From Diabrotica undecimpunctata (Eukaryota; Arthropoda; Insecta; Coleoptera; Chrysomelidae): a DNA stretch of 64,000 nt. The DNA is taken from assembly GCF_040954645.1 (NCBI RefSeq), contig NC_092806.1, positions 127,432,952 to 127,496,951 on the forward strand, read 5' to 3'. A model generated the notes under the pieces. The model saw only the letters and a list, made by a program, of their open reading frames with translations, was not told the DNA's origin and ran no database searches. The position numbers and the translations under genes were made by a program. Within the stretch, counting starts at the first letter, position 1. The number at the start of each line of letters is the position of its first letter. Positions 1-11,240 of the stretch are shown here, piece after piece.

Positions 1-1198
1 GTTAGAATAAATGTGTCAAAATCACCTTTTTTTTACATTTATTGGTCTAAGCCTTTTAGGAAGTAGTCTCGCTGGTACATTACATTCACAGTTAACGAGC
101 ACCTATAGAACCTTTTCATACACATGGGTGTCTTTTTATCGGCCAGCCAACAATGACATTTGGGACAGACAATTCGAAAAAAGTACCTTAAGAAGTTTTT
201 AATGAAAGTCGTTTCAAAATATGTAAGATATGTAAAAAGGAATATTGAGAAAAATGCTAGGACATCGCCAACTGGACAACTACAATTAATTCACGATGTT
301 ACCCATCAAATACCTTTATTACGTCAAAGATTAAAAATATGCGATAATTTATTTAAAAATATGTATCTAAATTCACTATATACAAAATGATAAACCTTCA
401 ACTCGGTATTGATACAGTAAAGTAACACTCCCAATCATTAAATTTCTCATAAACGGAAAAAACCTGAAGTGAAAGCTTTCGTGTTCACCGTGCCCTTGAT
501 TCTCTTTCGTTATATCACAACGTGCAACAGAGTAATTCTGGTGAACAAATACCGTGAATAAATAATGCATTAATTACATTTTATTGCATATTATATTAAC
601 GTTAAAACGGTTGTAGCTATATCGGAACACCAGTCAATTTCACTAAGTAATTATGAATACGTAATAGTCCAGGAGCCAGTCGTGCAAATTCTAAACGATT
701 AAGTAGTAGGATTGATATTTGAATTTATTTAGTTAGTGTGTAATTAGATGTCTATTAAATCATATTTTAGTCACCTGTTTAAGTCTATCTATATAAATAT
801 TAAATTCAGTCCGTAATAAGTGAATCAATCATTTATTGACACTAGTAGTGTTACCAGCATTAATTTAATATATTGTATCGATATATACATATTAAATACT
901 CGCATTCGTATCACGTTTCTGAGCCTTTATATCTTTTTTATTGTATATATGCGATGCCAGTTTTGGTCCGTTAATTACATTTGAAATTATTTTTGTTGCG
1001 CTTCTCTACACATTCAAATTTTTCTTATTAAATATTTTTTATTATTATTTTCTTCATACTTAGCTGTAATTGGCGTGTTTGTGTGTCTTTATTTACTTAA
1101 CCTAATATGCCTAATATACTTATAAGAAATCTATTCGGTCCTGCATTGAGACATGGCTTAGTATGACTGAATATTCGTGTAACCAACGCTTCAGTTAT
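1..1198. other. AT-rich intergenic stretch, nothing recognised
   Basis: Short open frames at 11-202, 160-390 and 376-570 have no recognisable motif, signal or neighbour that would support a gene. I see no repeat structure of note. Confidence 0.5.

Positions 1199-1238
<40 letters not shown>
1199..1238. repeat. (GA)n microsatellite
   Basis: An almost uninterrupted GA dinucleotide run of about 40 bases, followed by a short A/G-rich stretch. It sits just beyond the 3' side of the minus-strand LINE remnant. Confidence 0.95.
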
Positions 1239-1241
<3 letters not shown>

Positions 1242-1261
1242 AAGCATACATTCATCATCAA

Positions 1262-2060
1262 AGGTAGCGCACAATCATAAGGTCCAGGTCTCCATAGCTA
1301 GACAATGTAATTCCTAGGTATATTTTATTTCCATTACTTGTTCAATACTGATGCCATCAATTTCTATTTTACATCTGATTGGTACTTTGCTGACTATTAT
1401 TGTTTTAGTTTTCTGAGATGAGATTGTCATATTAAATTCTTTTGCTTTTATGTTAAATCTGTGGGCCAGTCTTTGTAAACTATCTTCATATTGGGCTATC
1501 AATATTGCGTCGTCTGCGTATTAGAGTATTTTTATTTCTTTGCTTAGCAATCTGTATCCTCTTCCTTTGTTAACGCTTTTGATGATTTCATCCATGATCA
1601 AATTAAAGAGTATGGGACTCAATGAATCTCCTTGTCTTATTCCGCTGCCTATTTCTCTAGGTTCTGTAAGTTGTCCATCTATTCTGACTTCCATTTTGAT
1701 GTTTTGATAGATGTTTTCGATAGTTTTTATAATATTTAAGGGAACTTCTCTCTTATACAGAAGATGGATTACATCTTTGAGTCTTACTCTGTCAAACGCT
1801 TTCTTTAGGTTAATCAGACACAGAAATGCTGGTGTATTATACTCTAGTGATTTCTCAGTAAGTTGCTGTATAACGAATATTGTATCTGTACACGATATTC
1901 CACTACGAAAACCCTGTTGTTCATCTGCTAAACTTATCCTCTGATTTATTAGCACTTGTAAAATTTTAGTTGTAAGTTTTAGCATAAGTTTAGCGCAAGT
2001 TTATACCTCTGTAGTTTTCTGGCTGGTTTTTATCTCCTTTTATAAATAGTAGAATTAGTT
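1262..2060 (-). pseudogene. LINE reverse transcriptase remnant (3' piece of a split copy)
   Basis: Minus-strand non-LTR RT core. In order it reads GDKNQPENYRGINL, QQGFRSGISCTDTIF, motif A (LINLKKAFDRV), motif B (GIRQGDSLSPILFN) and motif C (YADDAILIA). It is dead in three visible ways. The first motif A aspartate is asparagine (LIN where the family has ID or VD). An in-frame TAA at 1521-1523 lies directly before YADD. A frameshift near 1316 separates EIKYT from the continuing LGITLSSYG. The same protein continues at 2718-2905; the two parts are split by a plus-strand insertion. The 3' part of the ORF is missing beyond about 1262. The C-terminal peptides match those of the inserted element, so both are of one family. 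Confidence 0.85.
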
Positions 2061-2717
2061 AGAAGATACGGCGCTCATATACAACATGGAGATCTCAACA
2101 GAGAAAACTAAAGCGGTAGTGATATCAGCCGAACCGAGAAGATGTAAACTAGTCGTAAATAACAAAACAATAGAACAAGTGATGGAAACTGAATACTTGG
2201 GAATAAAACTGTCAAGCTACGGAAAAGTGGAAGAAGAAGTATAAAAACAAGTGAACATGGCAAACAGAGCAGCAGGATGTCTCAACAACACAATCTGGAG
2301 AAACAAATACCTCACAACGGAAACGAAAATCAGGATATATAAATCAACAATAAGACCGATAATGACGTACACAGCGGAAACAAGAGCAGATACGGCGAAA
2401 ACACAAAGACTACTGGAAACAACAGGAATGAAAGTCTTACGAAAAATAACAAACCAAACTCTAAGAGACAGAGTAAGAAGTGAGAAAATACGAGCGAGAT
2501 GTGATATAGAGGAAATAAACGCGTGGACCAAAAGAAGAAAAGTGGAATGGAATCAACACATCGAAAGAATGACAGGTACGAATAGCAAGAGACAAATCGC
2601 CAAATGGAAGAAGATCATTGGGACGACCGAGGAAAAGATGGTCAGACAACGTAAATTGAGACTAAAAACCGAAGTAAAATAGGCATTTTGCCTATTTATA
2701 AAGTAGGAAGAAGAAGA
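2061..2717 (+). mobile_element. 5'-truncated LINE inserted in another LINE
   Basis: Plus-strand C-terminal half of a LINE ORF: KTKAVVISAEPRRCKL, then EYLGIKLSSYG, an in-frame TAA at 2242-2244, then ANRAAGCLNNTIWRNKYL down to a stop at 2680-2682, a short 3' UTR and a (GAA)n tail. The insertion is flanked by a perfect 10-bp direct repeat, agaattagtt (2051-2060 and 2718-2727), interpreted as a target-site duplication. Severe 5' truncation plus a simple tail is typical of target-primed reverse transcription. No RT core remains, so it cannot move itself. Confidence 0.85.
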
Positions 2718-2905
2718 AGAATTAGTTCGCTCGTTCTCCATTCTTCCGGTATTTTATTGTGTTTTATAATTTTATTAAATAATGTTGTTAATTGTTCCGT
2801 CATTGCTGCTTCATAATATTTCAGTAATTCGTTTGGTATGCCGTCTTTACCTGCTGCTTTTCTGTTCTTCAGGTTTTCAAGTATTCTCCGAACTTCCTGT
2901 ACATT
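2718..2905 (-). pseudogene. LINE reverse transcriptase remnant (5' piece of the split copy)
   Basis: Minus-strand peptide of the RT N-terminal region: VQEVRRILENLKNRKAAGKD followed by GIPNELLKYYEAAMTEQLTT and ending IPEEWRTS. It reads on in the same frame into LILLFIKGDKNQPENYRG on the other side of the insertion, once the insertion and one copy of the 10-bp repeat are discounted. The outer copy was therefore open here when the second LINE landed. The 5' end is lost at about 2905; no endonuclease domain is seen upstream. Confidence 0.85.
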
Positions 2906-3861
2906 TATATTACAACACCAAAATATTAATTACCCAATATGAAAAATCGTTTTGTGGAGTGGTAAAGAATGTAAAAAAAACGGTTTGAAACGGTTAGACA
3001 AGACATGTCAGTGAAGGGGATCGATATTGGTATGGTCCAAGATAATAATAATTAGGGAATCCTGCCCAGCATAGGAACGAGAATCGTAACTTAATTTCAA
3101 AGGAAATAAAAAGAGTTACAGCAATTTCGGTTCAAATTTCATATCATAATAACGTTTTTTAATTTCTTCGGATCTTCGGATATTATTGCAACGCTCTAGT
3201 GCAGTTGTATAAGTTATTTGGTTAAAGAATATAAAAAAATTCGATTCTTTACGATATCGATTACATCATATTCGAACTCGAACATGATTCCAATAAATAG
3301 TTTATTTTACTGTACATAACCGCAAATCCCATTATCTCCGGTTGAGTTGGTCCGTATTCTCGCAAGACAGATAAAATATCATGTTACCCCGTTAAAGATA
3401 CACACTTAAAGCTCCTCTTCGTCATCGTGATGCCAGTCGGTGGCCGCTTATTTTCTTCTATTTTTACCTTTTTGGCGACTAGCCAATTTCATCCAACAGC
3501 TAGAGATGGGTGTTAGCATTGATATTTGAATATCTATCATCCGTTATGGGGATCGGCGTTAAATGAATATCCCTGAAATGGAAGTACATACATATTAATA
3601 GGTACATATTAATTTATAATAGGCACATTTCATTACAATAATTCGTGCTACTTTTTAATTTTAGTTTTATAAGTGTACACCTTTGATATGCAAATAAAAA
3701 ATTCATTTTTGTGGTTTTGTGCATGAAAACTTTTATTTTGGACATATTTTAAACGTGATTGGAACCATTTAACCACTGCTAACAACTATCTAACCTGACA
3801 ACCTTTTGTTAATTACTCCTAATTTGTGATTAATTAAGAAAAATATGGTCGCGTTTAATTT
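2906..3861. other. AT-rich stretch, nothing recognised
   Basis: No coding motif, tail or terminal repeat could be supported. Confidence 0.4.
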
Positions 3862-4314
3862 TTACTTGTTCCGCCTAAAAAGGCATAAAAATAAGAGACA
3901 AAGAAGAAACAGTCTTCTCTTGTTTTCGTTAAGTTTACAACAAAACCATTTTTTTAATATTAGAACAGATAACAAGTTACGTTGAAAAGGGAGTAACACA
4001 AAAGTCTGGAGTAATGAAGACACGTTCAAATGAAGAAGGTTAAATTTTAATAGGTCCAAGAAAAAATTCTCTGCTTTGTTAAAGAGGAAGTTGCCAATGC
4101 AAACAGAGTAACTGTCTATGTCGTCCGTTTGGTCTGATTCTGATTTGGGTATATTTTTTTCGTTCTTTTGACTACTCGTATCCGCATCGTCTACTAATAT
4201 CAGTACCAAAAACTTGCTGTAAAGACGACCATCTCTACCAACAGCAGACGGCGAGGACGAAAGAAGATGCAAAATGCGATATGGCGTGTGTGAGCCGGCA
4301 GCACAACGATGCAT
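3862..4314 (-). pseudogene. 150-codon open frame, possible decayed transposase C-terminus
   Basis: Not securely recognised. The frame has an acidic and polar middle (NEKNIPKSESDQTDDIDSY) followed by VCIGNFLFNKAEN and a hydrophobic, Leu-rich end. An acidic linker followed by Cys-containing sequence resembles the C-terminal zinc-finger region of pogo/Tigger-type transposases such as the one at 55.1-56.7 kb. The expected second Cys pair is not readable in this frame. It could also be a chance open frame. Confidence 0.2.
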
Positions 4315-4777
4315 CGTGCGGTTTCGAATGTAAAATACCTGACTATGTAGTTAGATAGCAATCTGGGTGAAGAAATAAGTGCACGGATATAGAAACATGG
4401 AAAGTGGGGCAAATTTTATTACTTTTAAACAGCGTTTTTTTTTAGTTAATAACTCAAAATTATTCATAACAGGAAATAACATTGCACCCATTTCATTATG
4501 TAGTTTAGTCATTTATAGCAAGTAGTATCAATAGAACAAGGTTTATACAGGAGGAGACTAATTTGGTGAAACCAACAACTTACAATGGAAAAAAGCAATA
4601 TCATCTACAAAATACTATATTAGATATTCCACAAAGGTTAAATATTGTATTTATATGGGATTCAATGATTATAATGAGAATTACATTTACATTATTCTTT
4701 TAACGTTTCGATTTCAAATCTGGAAATTATTAAAAAAATCGGTTGCCTGTAAAGTCGGTTTTACGGGCGAAGATTTT

Positions 4778-5160
4778 ACGTGACAACGTCTTTTTCTCGG
4801 TAGAATATTTATTGATATGAATATTATTAAATTGCACAATAGGAACAAGGAATTGAATGAAAATAAGAATTGCACAAATTTTAACTATAGAAATATATTT
4901 TGTTTACTAAAACATTGTACATGTAAACTTAAACTTAACTAATTTCTATTTGAGTGATTTTGTTGAGGATAGGACGATGATAGGAGAAATAGCATCGCAC
5001 CAGCGGACCGATCATGTTTAAGTGGGAGAGAGACGCAAGGCATTCGCCGGTCCGGCGGGCCTCTCTCTCGTTCGGTGACTCATCGTAACAGACGTGAGCG
5101 GGCGTTACACTTTTTCATGAGTGACTCCGAGCCACAACCTAATTTAAGACGTTGTCACGT
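4778..5160. mobile_element. Candidate non-autonomous element with 15-bp terminal inverted repeats
   Basis: A perfect 15-bp inverted repeat, acgtgacaacgtctt at 4778-4792 and its reverse complement at 5146-5160, bounds about 383 bp. No open frame lies inside. The right third (about 4985-5115) is strikingly GC-rich for this window and includes ccggtccggcgggcc. Length, lack of coding and inverted ends fit a MITE-like DNA element. The superfamily is not identified and no target duplication was verified. Confidence 0.5.
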
Positions 5161-5173
5161 CAAAAAACTATAC

Positions 5174-6560
5174 TTAAATTAAGAAATTATTATCATCATC
5201 ATAAGTGGCTCGATAATCCCTTGTGATCTTGGCCTGCTCACAAAGAAGTCGCCACTCCTGTCGATTCCTGGCAACTTCCCTCCATCTTCTGACCCTTAGA
5301 ATCCGTAGGTCTTCTTCCACATCATCAATCCGTCTCCTTCGTGGTCGTCCTCTGGTTCTTGTGCCCTCTGGTTTTGAAAATGTTAATCTCTTTGTGCATT
5401 CGTGATCTGACATCCTAGCAATGTGTCCAGTCCATCTAAGTCTCTGCACTTTAACGAATTTCACAATATTTGGATCAGTGTATAACGGATATAGTTCAAA
5501 GTTGTATCTTCGACACCATAGCCCATTTTCATTTACGGCCCCAAAAATCTTTCTCTAAGAATTTTTCTCTCAAAAATATCAAGAAGTCTTTCATCACTTT
5601 GAGATAAGGTCCACGTTTCAGCCCCATATATAAAAACCGGTCTTATTAAGTTCTTGTATATATTAAGCTTTACTGCACGTTTTATATTTTTATTTTTTAA
5701 ATGTTTCTGTAGATTGTGTGTATCTTTGTTATATTCTAGTGACTTTTCTAGAATCTGCCTATGCGGTTGAATTTGATGTATATCTCTACCTCTATAGTTC
5801 TTACACTCCAGTTGATCACCCTTTTTATGCAACGGACATATTATTCCCTTTAGCCACTCTTCTGGTAGCAATTCATTCTGCCATATAAGTACTATTAGTT
5901 TATGGATTGCTGCAAAAAGTTGATCACCACCTTTTTTGTACATTTCCGAACAGATTTCATCGATTCCTGGGGCTTTATTTTCTTTGAGTTTTAGGATGGC
6001 GTTTGACACTTCTTCTCTTGATGGGTCTTCACTGTGTAGTTGACGAGTAGAACTGAGTTTTTATCATATAGAATTTCACCGTTAGTGAAGTATTTGTAGT
6101 ATTTCCTCGTTTAATTTTTATCGAATAAACTTTGTATCTCATTGAGAGTGTTCTGTTCATATTTCCTTTTCTTACCAAATTAGTGTCGGGTAGGATGTCC
6201 ACTGTAGTAAATATTGTAGTTATTTTTTTCCAGGATACCTGAGCTAGACCACCCCATTTCCTGTAAAGCAATGATATCTACTTTGGCTGTATTCAGTTCT
6301 TGTATGAGCACAGCCGGCTCCAGGCTGATAACGGCTTGTTACGTTCCACGTGCAAATTTTTAAATCATTATTCTTATTTCATTTGCGAGTTCGTCGTAGG
6401 TTAGACAGTCCGGTGTCTTTCTTTGTAGTTCTCATAACAAAAGGTTTTTTACAGGGTTGGGTAGTTAATTCAACTTTCCACCCTGGTTGGAGACCGGATC
6501 TCCAGTTGGGTTGCTCGGTTTACAGGGGACACCAGCGTGAAGGTGAGACTCGGATTTGAG
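5174..6560 (-). mobile_element. Internally deleted endonuclease-RT LINE (RTE/CFDP2-like clade)
   Basis: Minus-strand element. It begins near 6430 with LKICTWNV, the typical start of the exonuclease-endonuclease-phosphatase domain in RTE-type elements, then VDIIALQEMGWSS in another frame and YNIYYSGHPTR. Most of the endonuclease is then missing. An RT N-terminal part follows (LKENKAPGIDEICSEMYKKG, LPEEWLKGIICPLHKKGDQ, NYRG). The protein then jumps directly to the post-catalytic part (NIKRAVKLNIYKNLIRPVF, YGAETWTL), so motifs A-E including YADD are deleted. A frameshift near 5535 leads to the C-terminal end (5174-5464: RLRWTGHIARM, GRPRRRRIDDVEEDL). The tail is a short (GAT)n-like run near 5180. 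Upstream to about 6560 looks like the element's 5' UTR. Not functional. Confidence 0.8.
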
Positions 6561-6636
6561 TAGAAAAGGCTAATTGGAGTAAACTCGAATGACTCCATGT
6601 TTTCGCATTCTACCCCAATTATCCCCCAAGAAATTA

Positions 6637-7450
6637 TTATGCTAACCTATAAATGTTCATTAAATTGGCGCTTTGTGGCACCCAATTTGACGGCTGACTT
6701 ACTTGGCCTCGATCTTGTAGGCAAATAGTAGTGATGTACCTCGGATTGATATCAAATTCTGATCTTTCTGTGCTTATGTATTCAATTATAGATGATGTTT
6801 TTCTGACCTTCATGACTGACCATGCTGACTTCTTCTTATTGACAAGCAGAGCCTGATGCATGCTATTGATGAGATTGCTATACAATTTTCTTCATTTAGT
6901 AAGATGACGGTTGCTTCTTTAATTTTCCTCTTTTTGCTGTCTATTTGTTTGAGAACTATTGATGCATCTTTCCATTGTACTATGTGCTCATTGTCTCTGG
7001 CATGTTTGCATATCTGGGATCTGTCAAAATCTCTGTTTTAGATGGAGAGATGTGTTAATCACAAAGAAGGATACAGTATGTGCAACCGAAGTCTACAGAA
7101 AACCAACCCACACAACAAATATTTAAATTATCTCAACCCGCAACATAAATCTTAAAAAAGAATCATCAAAATCAGTATATCATACAATATATGATGGTTT
7201 TCTTTTGATACAAAAGCTTTGTCGACGTGTCAGTACACCCTTATTCGTCATTGTCGATACTTTGAGCTTTGAGCAGGATATGCTGTACACTTCTGTATGA
7301 ATGAAAAGATCTCTTTTGCGTTTCTTAGAGTTGATCCTATTGTTTGTAGTGTTTCTGTAGCCTACCAAGTTGGGCGGTAGATGAATGTGCCTAATTGAAG
7401 GTGGTAAATGCTCTGAGAAATAGTAACATGGCTACACAAACCAAGATACC
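6637..7450 (-). mobile_element. Scrambled Penelope-like element remnant
   Basis: Minus strand about 7037-6868 reads ICKHARDNEHIVQWKDAS then KKRKIKEATVIL, matching the distal part of the GIY-YIG endonuclease of Penelope-like retroelements. Minus strand 7368-7180 contains TEVYSISCSKLK, which resembles the GVYxIxC start of that domain, preceded by a basic linker. A degenerate hammerhead-like motif lies at about 7225-7262. Between them, the plus strand (7049-7175) carries an RT-end signature of the same class: DVLITKKD then VYRKPTHT. Pieces of one PLE are therefore present in opposite orientations. Every frame is broken. Confidence 0.65.
7049..7175 (+). pseudogene. Penelope-like RT fragment (VYRKPTHT signature)
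   Basis: The plus-strand reading DVLITKKDTVCATEVYRKPT and the following HTTNI, then a stop, fits the segment downstream of the catalytic motifs in Penelope-type RTs (LDV, then VYRKPTHTN). It is only about 40 residues and lies between minus-strand GIY-YIG pieces. Confidence 0.6.
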
Positions 7451-9046
7451 AAGGTCCGAGCTTCAGCATGGTAGGGGTGTCTTGGTCGAGGTTTATCAGA
7501 GCTAGACTACAAGTAGTTCACGAGTAAGATAAACAGAAGAAAAGTAAAGATAATAAAATTTTGGACACCACCACCCTATTTTCGAAATGAAGAGGCAAAC
7601 TTGGTAGGTAAGAGAACGATAAGGAAATAAATCGAGAACGATACCTAGGAAGATACTGCACCAAGTATTAATTTGGTGAATTTGGATTCACCTAGTATGG
7701 GTTGAGGTAACATATCTTTACTAAACGGTAACAAAGAAATAGAGAAAGGAAATTATATCCCACGGTAAACTCTATGTGGATTGTACACAATATTTGAATA
7801 GCGTTATTCAAACAGAAATTAGGTGGTGTTTTGCAATCAAACACTTTGGCACCCAAAGTTGACCGAGATTAAATTTTCAGAGATACTTACAATAGAAAAA
7901 GGGGGTGGCTTTGGTCAGGTACATCTAAGCAGTGCTATATCAACACAATACGTCGCGGTCTGGAGACAGGTAGAGATAAAGTTAGATACTACAGACAACA
8001 AATGCCACATCAACACAATACGTCGCATGTCGGGCGGCAGGCAAATAGAGTTTGGTACAGCAAATAAGCCCCAGAAACAGCACAATACGAGTAGCCAATT
8101 ACAACAATTAAAGAGAGGTAAACAGAATCGACAATAAGTCTATAATAATAACAGATAATTTAGATATCTATTCAGATAGACATATTGCCCCAGTCTGACT
8201 TGCTTGTTCGGGATCTGACACAAAAATGAGCTAATCTCGAGTATGTTAGTTAGGGTTTAAATTTTAGTCAAAGAGTGAAAGTTTTGGTACTCATGCAAGA
8301 TTAGCCCTAAATGGGGGTGAAGCACAGAGAACCTTTTCGAATCAAAGTTTTACAGGCACAACGCGATGCCAAATTTTTGTAATTAAGAAAACGAGGGCAT
8401 AGTGGCGCTTCGTGGTTTTGTTAGCCACGGGCGTAACAAAAAAAGTTTGGAATAAAATAATTTTAAGATTATAATAAACATGCTTCATTGTATATACGGT
8501 TTTTATATTATGTCTACGTAAGACCCATCCAGTTTGGTTGTGATTTCCCTGATGTATGCTAAGAAAGCTTTTGACTTAAATTCTGTAGGCTGTTGTTGCT
8601 GTTGTTTTGATTTCTGGAAGAGTGTGCTTTTTTTTTGGTTAGTTCCTATTGAGTTAGAGTTATCACTTTGTGTTAAGAATTAGCAGCCTAGATCCAACTG
8701 CAAAATTTGATTCTGGGCAACTCAGAACACTCCCGTCTACCAAAACATAAGTCTCTACCCTCCTACGGGGTATCAGTTTATATATTATATCAGTTTCTAA
8801 AATTATATCAGTTTTAATTCAAAGTTTAACGTATCGACAATGTCGAATAAAATCTTGTCGAAACGTCTACGGATCTTTTGTATAAAAAGAAAACCAAATT
8901 CTCAGCGAATTAACACTCAGGCATATATACAAAATCATTGTCTTTCGTTTATGAAACCAACACTAATATATTTTGAAGTTATTTTGTACATAGTGGACCA
9001 AAAGTCTGGAAACGCCTAATTATCTCTTAAATGGATGCTCCTAATT
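7451..9046. other. Unassigned stretch with a short direct repeat and a PLE-end relic
   Basis: A 104-codon open frame at 7823-8137 has no recognisable domain; part of it comes from an 18-bp direct repeat (atcaacacaatacgtcgc at 7939-7956 and 8009-8026). Bases 8816-8890 (plus) are similar to 7262-7190 (minus) and contain GAAACGTC at 8860-8867, suggesting a second decayed end of the same Penelope-like family. Near 8990-9020 a GTGGACCAAAAGTCTGGAAA-like string resembles Tc1-type terminal sequence but stands alone. Confidence 0.4.
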
Positions 9047-9056
9047 GTATAACACC

Positions 9057-10365
9057 TCTTCTTCTTCTTCTTCAAGTTCCGCTCCTATCGGAGATTGGAA
9101 ATCATTCTGGCAATTATAATTTTGTTGGTTACGCGCCTGAATAGTTCAATTGAACTGCATCCAAATCATTCACGGAGATTGCGTAGCCACGAGCTTTTAC
9201 GTCTTCCTACGCTTCTTCTGCCTTTGATTTTCCCTGCATTATATTCCTTAGTAGTTCGTATTTTTCACCTCTCATGATGTGCCCCAAGTATTCCAATTTC
9301 CTGATTTTTATGGAATTTAAAACTTCGCATTGTTTTCCTAGTTGTTCGAGAACTTGTTCGTTTGTTTTGCGATGCATCCATGATATTTTCAAAATACGTA
9401 GGTAACACCACATTTCGAATGCTTCTAGGTTTTTAATGTTGGATTTTTTAAGTGTCCAAGCTTCAACCCCATACAAAAGGGTAGAGAAAATATAAAATCG
9501 AAGCATTCTTATTCGGAGCGATATATTGATATCGCGATTACAAAAACGTTTTCTCATTCTATTAAAAGTTGACCGTATAATTTCAATGCGGCATCTTATT
9601 TCTTTTGTCTGATCAGTATCTTCTGTGATCCATGCTCCAAGGTATTTGTACGAAGATATTTGTTCAATTTCTGTATTATCTAGTACTAGCTTAACTTTGA
9701 TGTTTTGTGCTTTTGTAAATACCATGAACTTGGTTTTCTTCAAATTTATTTTTAGTCCATAATCGTTGCAATATATATTTAGTTGTTCAGCAAGGTGTTG
9801 CAGTTCTTCTAGTGTTCCTGCCAGAAGGACGGTGTCGTCAGCATATCTTATGTTTTTAAGTGGCTCACCGTTTATTATAAGGCCCTCACTGGCCCCGGCA
9901 AGCGCTAATTCTGAGATGACTTTACTGTATAAATTGAATAACAAGGGTGATAAAATACACCCTTGGCGGACCCCACGGCGAATCTGCATATCCTCGGTCA
10001 GTTCATTTTCAACTTTCACTTTTGCTGTTTGGTTCCAATAGAGGTTACATATGATTCTAATATCTCTCCTGTCTATGTTTTTATTTAATAAAATTTCTTT
10101 AAGCCGATTATGCTGCACTCTGTCAAATGCCCAAAATCAATGAAACAGGCATATACTTCCTGATTTATATCTAAGCATCTCTGCGAAAGAACACTTACTG
10201 CAAACAGTGCATCTCGTGTTCCCAGTCCTTTCCTAAATCCCATTTGTGTATTACTTATGCCTTCATCTAATTTCTTATGTATTCTATTGTGAATTACTTT
10301 TAAAAACAATTTCAAGACATGACTCATTAAGGCTATGGTGCGATGTTCATTGCACTCCTTTGTAG
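9057..10365 (-). mobile_element. 5'-truncated RTE-type LINE with 10-bp target-site duplication
   Basis: Minus-strand element with a (GAA)n tail at its 3' end (about 9057-9074), flanked by a perfect 10-bp direct repeat gtataacacc (9047-9056 and 10366-10375). The 5' truncation begins just before CNEHRTIALMSHVLKLFLKV, so the endonuclease is missing. A frameshift inside motif A near 10118-10130 separates the upstream frame (10085-10327, ending CFIDF) from the downstream RT frame (9207-10118). A second frameshift near 9207 separates GKSKAEEA from the C-terminal residues that end in ISNLR before the tail. Confidence 0.9.
9207..10118 (-). CDS. LINE reverse transcriptase, C-terminal two thirds (303 codons)
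   Basis: Longest RT frame of the 9.06-10.37 kb LINE. Family motifs in order: AFDRV-equivalent region lost by frameshift at the start, VKVENELTEDMQIRRGVRQG then CILSPLLFNLYS (motif B, about residues 48-66), IRYADDTVLLA (motif C, about residues 90-100), GLKINLKKTKFMVF (motif D), YKYLGAWIT, LLYGVEAWTL, EAFEMWCYLRILKISWMHRK and KLEYLGHIMRG. The YADD aspartates are intact, but the first catalytic aspartate lies in the other frame (CFIDF, 10085-10327). The gene product would copy its own RNA at the target site. It is a broken relic here, though little diverged. Confidence 0.85.
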   Translation of the reverse strand: MQHNRLKEILLNKNIDRRDIRIICNLYWNQTAKVKVENELTEDMQIRRGVRQGCILSPLLFNLYSKVISELALAGASEGLIINGEPLKNIRYADDTVLLAGTLEELQHLAEQLNIYCNDYGLKINLKKTKFMVFTKAQNIKVKLVLDNTEIEQISSYKYLGAWITEDTDQTKEIRCRIEIIRSTFNRMRKRFCNRDINISLRIRMLRFYIFSTLLYGVEAWTLKKSNIKNLEAFEMWCYLRILKISWMHRKTNEQVLEQLGKQCEVLNSIKIRKLEYLGHIMRGEKYELLRNIMQGKSKAEEA

Positions 10366-10375
10366 GTATAACACC

Positions 10376-10744
10376 GCTATACGCCTATTCTGCAATATGA
10401 AGATTTTAAAATTTGCCAGATTTACGATTTTTTTGATATCATTAGTCACTTTGTTTTTTTTTTAATACAACACTGTATATATTGCATTATTATTGAAATC
10501 CTTACCTAGATATGAGTTCAACCATATGTAACACTCGGTATTTTATCTAGTTATGAAGGTCTTAAATAAATAAAACTTCTCAGTGCCAAATACATAGTTT
10601 TTAAGTACTTTAGTAAATACAGAATGATTTTGACATTAATTCCTGAAACTAACAATAGCTCGATATTTATTAAAAAGTTGTGAAAAACAAATTGTATTAA
10701 TAACTAAAGCTGATAGTTGTTTTATGTGTTTTTAAAAGCTCTAC
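10376..10744. other. AT-rich spacer, nothing recognised
   Basis: No gene or repeat could be supported between the LINE duplication and the mariner-type relic. Confidence 0.4.
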
Positions 10745-10751
10745 AATAAAG

Positions 10752-11240
10752 ATGGTTTTTAATGAACAAGAGCGAACTTTTTACTGTTTTGATGATGAAT
10801 GGCTACAGCGTTAGAAAAAGATCTTATTGTGAAGTAGCAAACTTGTTCAACGATACTTTCCCAAACCATTATCCTATCCATAAGACGACGGTACAAAAAA
10901 TTGTAAAGCCCTTTGAGGAAACTAGACGAGTAAAAGATGTCATTAAACAGGTAGACTAAAAACTGTTATAAATTATAATAAAACTTTAGATTTAATGCAG
11001 TGTTTTGTTGAAGATCCACATACATTTTCACGCAAAGCTGCACAGATACATGATTCAGTCTTGCATTTACTAAATAAGAACTCGTTTAAACTCTACAAAA
11101 TCCAGTTTTTACAAGAATTAAATGAAGATAACTAAGACGAGAACTTCGTTAACAAAATATTTTTTTCCAACGAAGCAATATTTGCACTGTGTGGGAATGT
11201 AAATCGTCAAAATTTCACGAACTTGCTGTACATATAAATA
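10752..11240 (+). pseudogene. Mariner/Tc1-superfamily transposase relic with N-terminal HTH
   Basis: The open frame 10762-10959 (SYCEVANLFNDTFPNHYPIH, then KTTVQKIVKPFEETRRVKDV) matches the helix-turn-helix module found at the N-terminus of an insect mariner-like family. Farther on come FVEDPHTFSRKAAQIHD, YKIQFLQELNEDN and FFSNEAIFALCGNVNRQNF. The last is the FSDEA segment that carries the first catalytic aspartate, here asparagine. Gaps between these blocks show several deletions, and stops interrupt the frame. The same family is represented on the minus strand at 58979-59440, which keeps the second and third catalytic regions. Confidence 0.65.

Noticed and set aside
4200..4412. Second minus-strand open frame overlapping the 3862-4314 frame
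   Set aside because: No motif, composition-driven; no reason to prefer it to chance.
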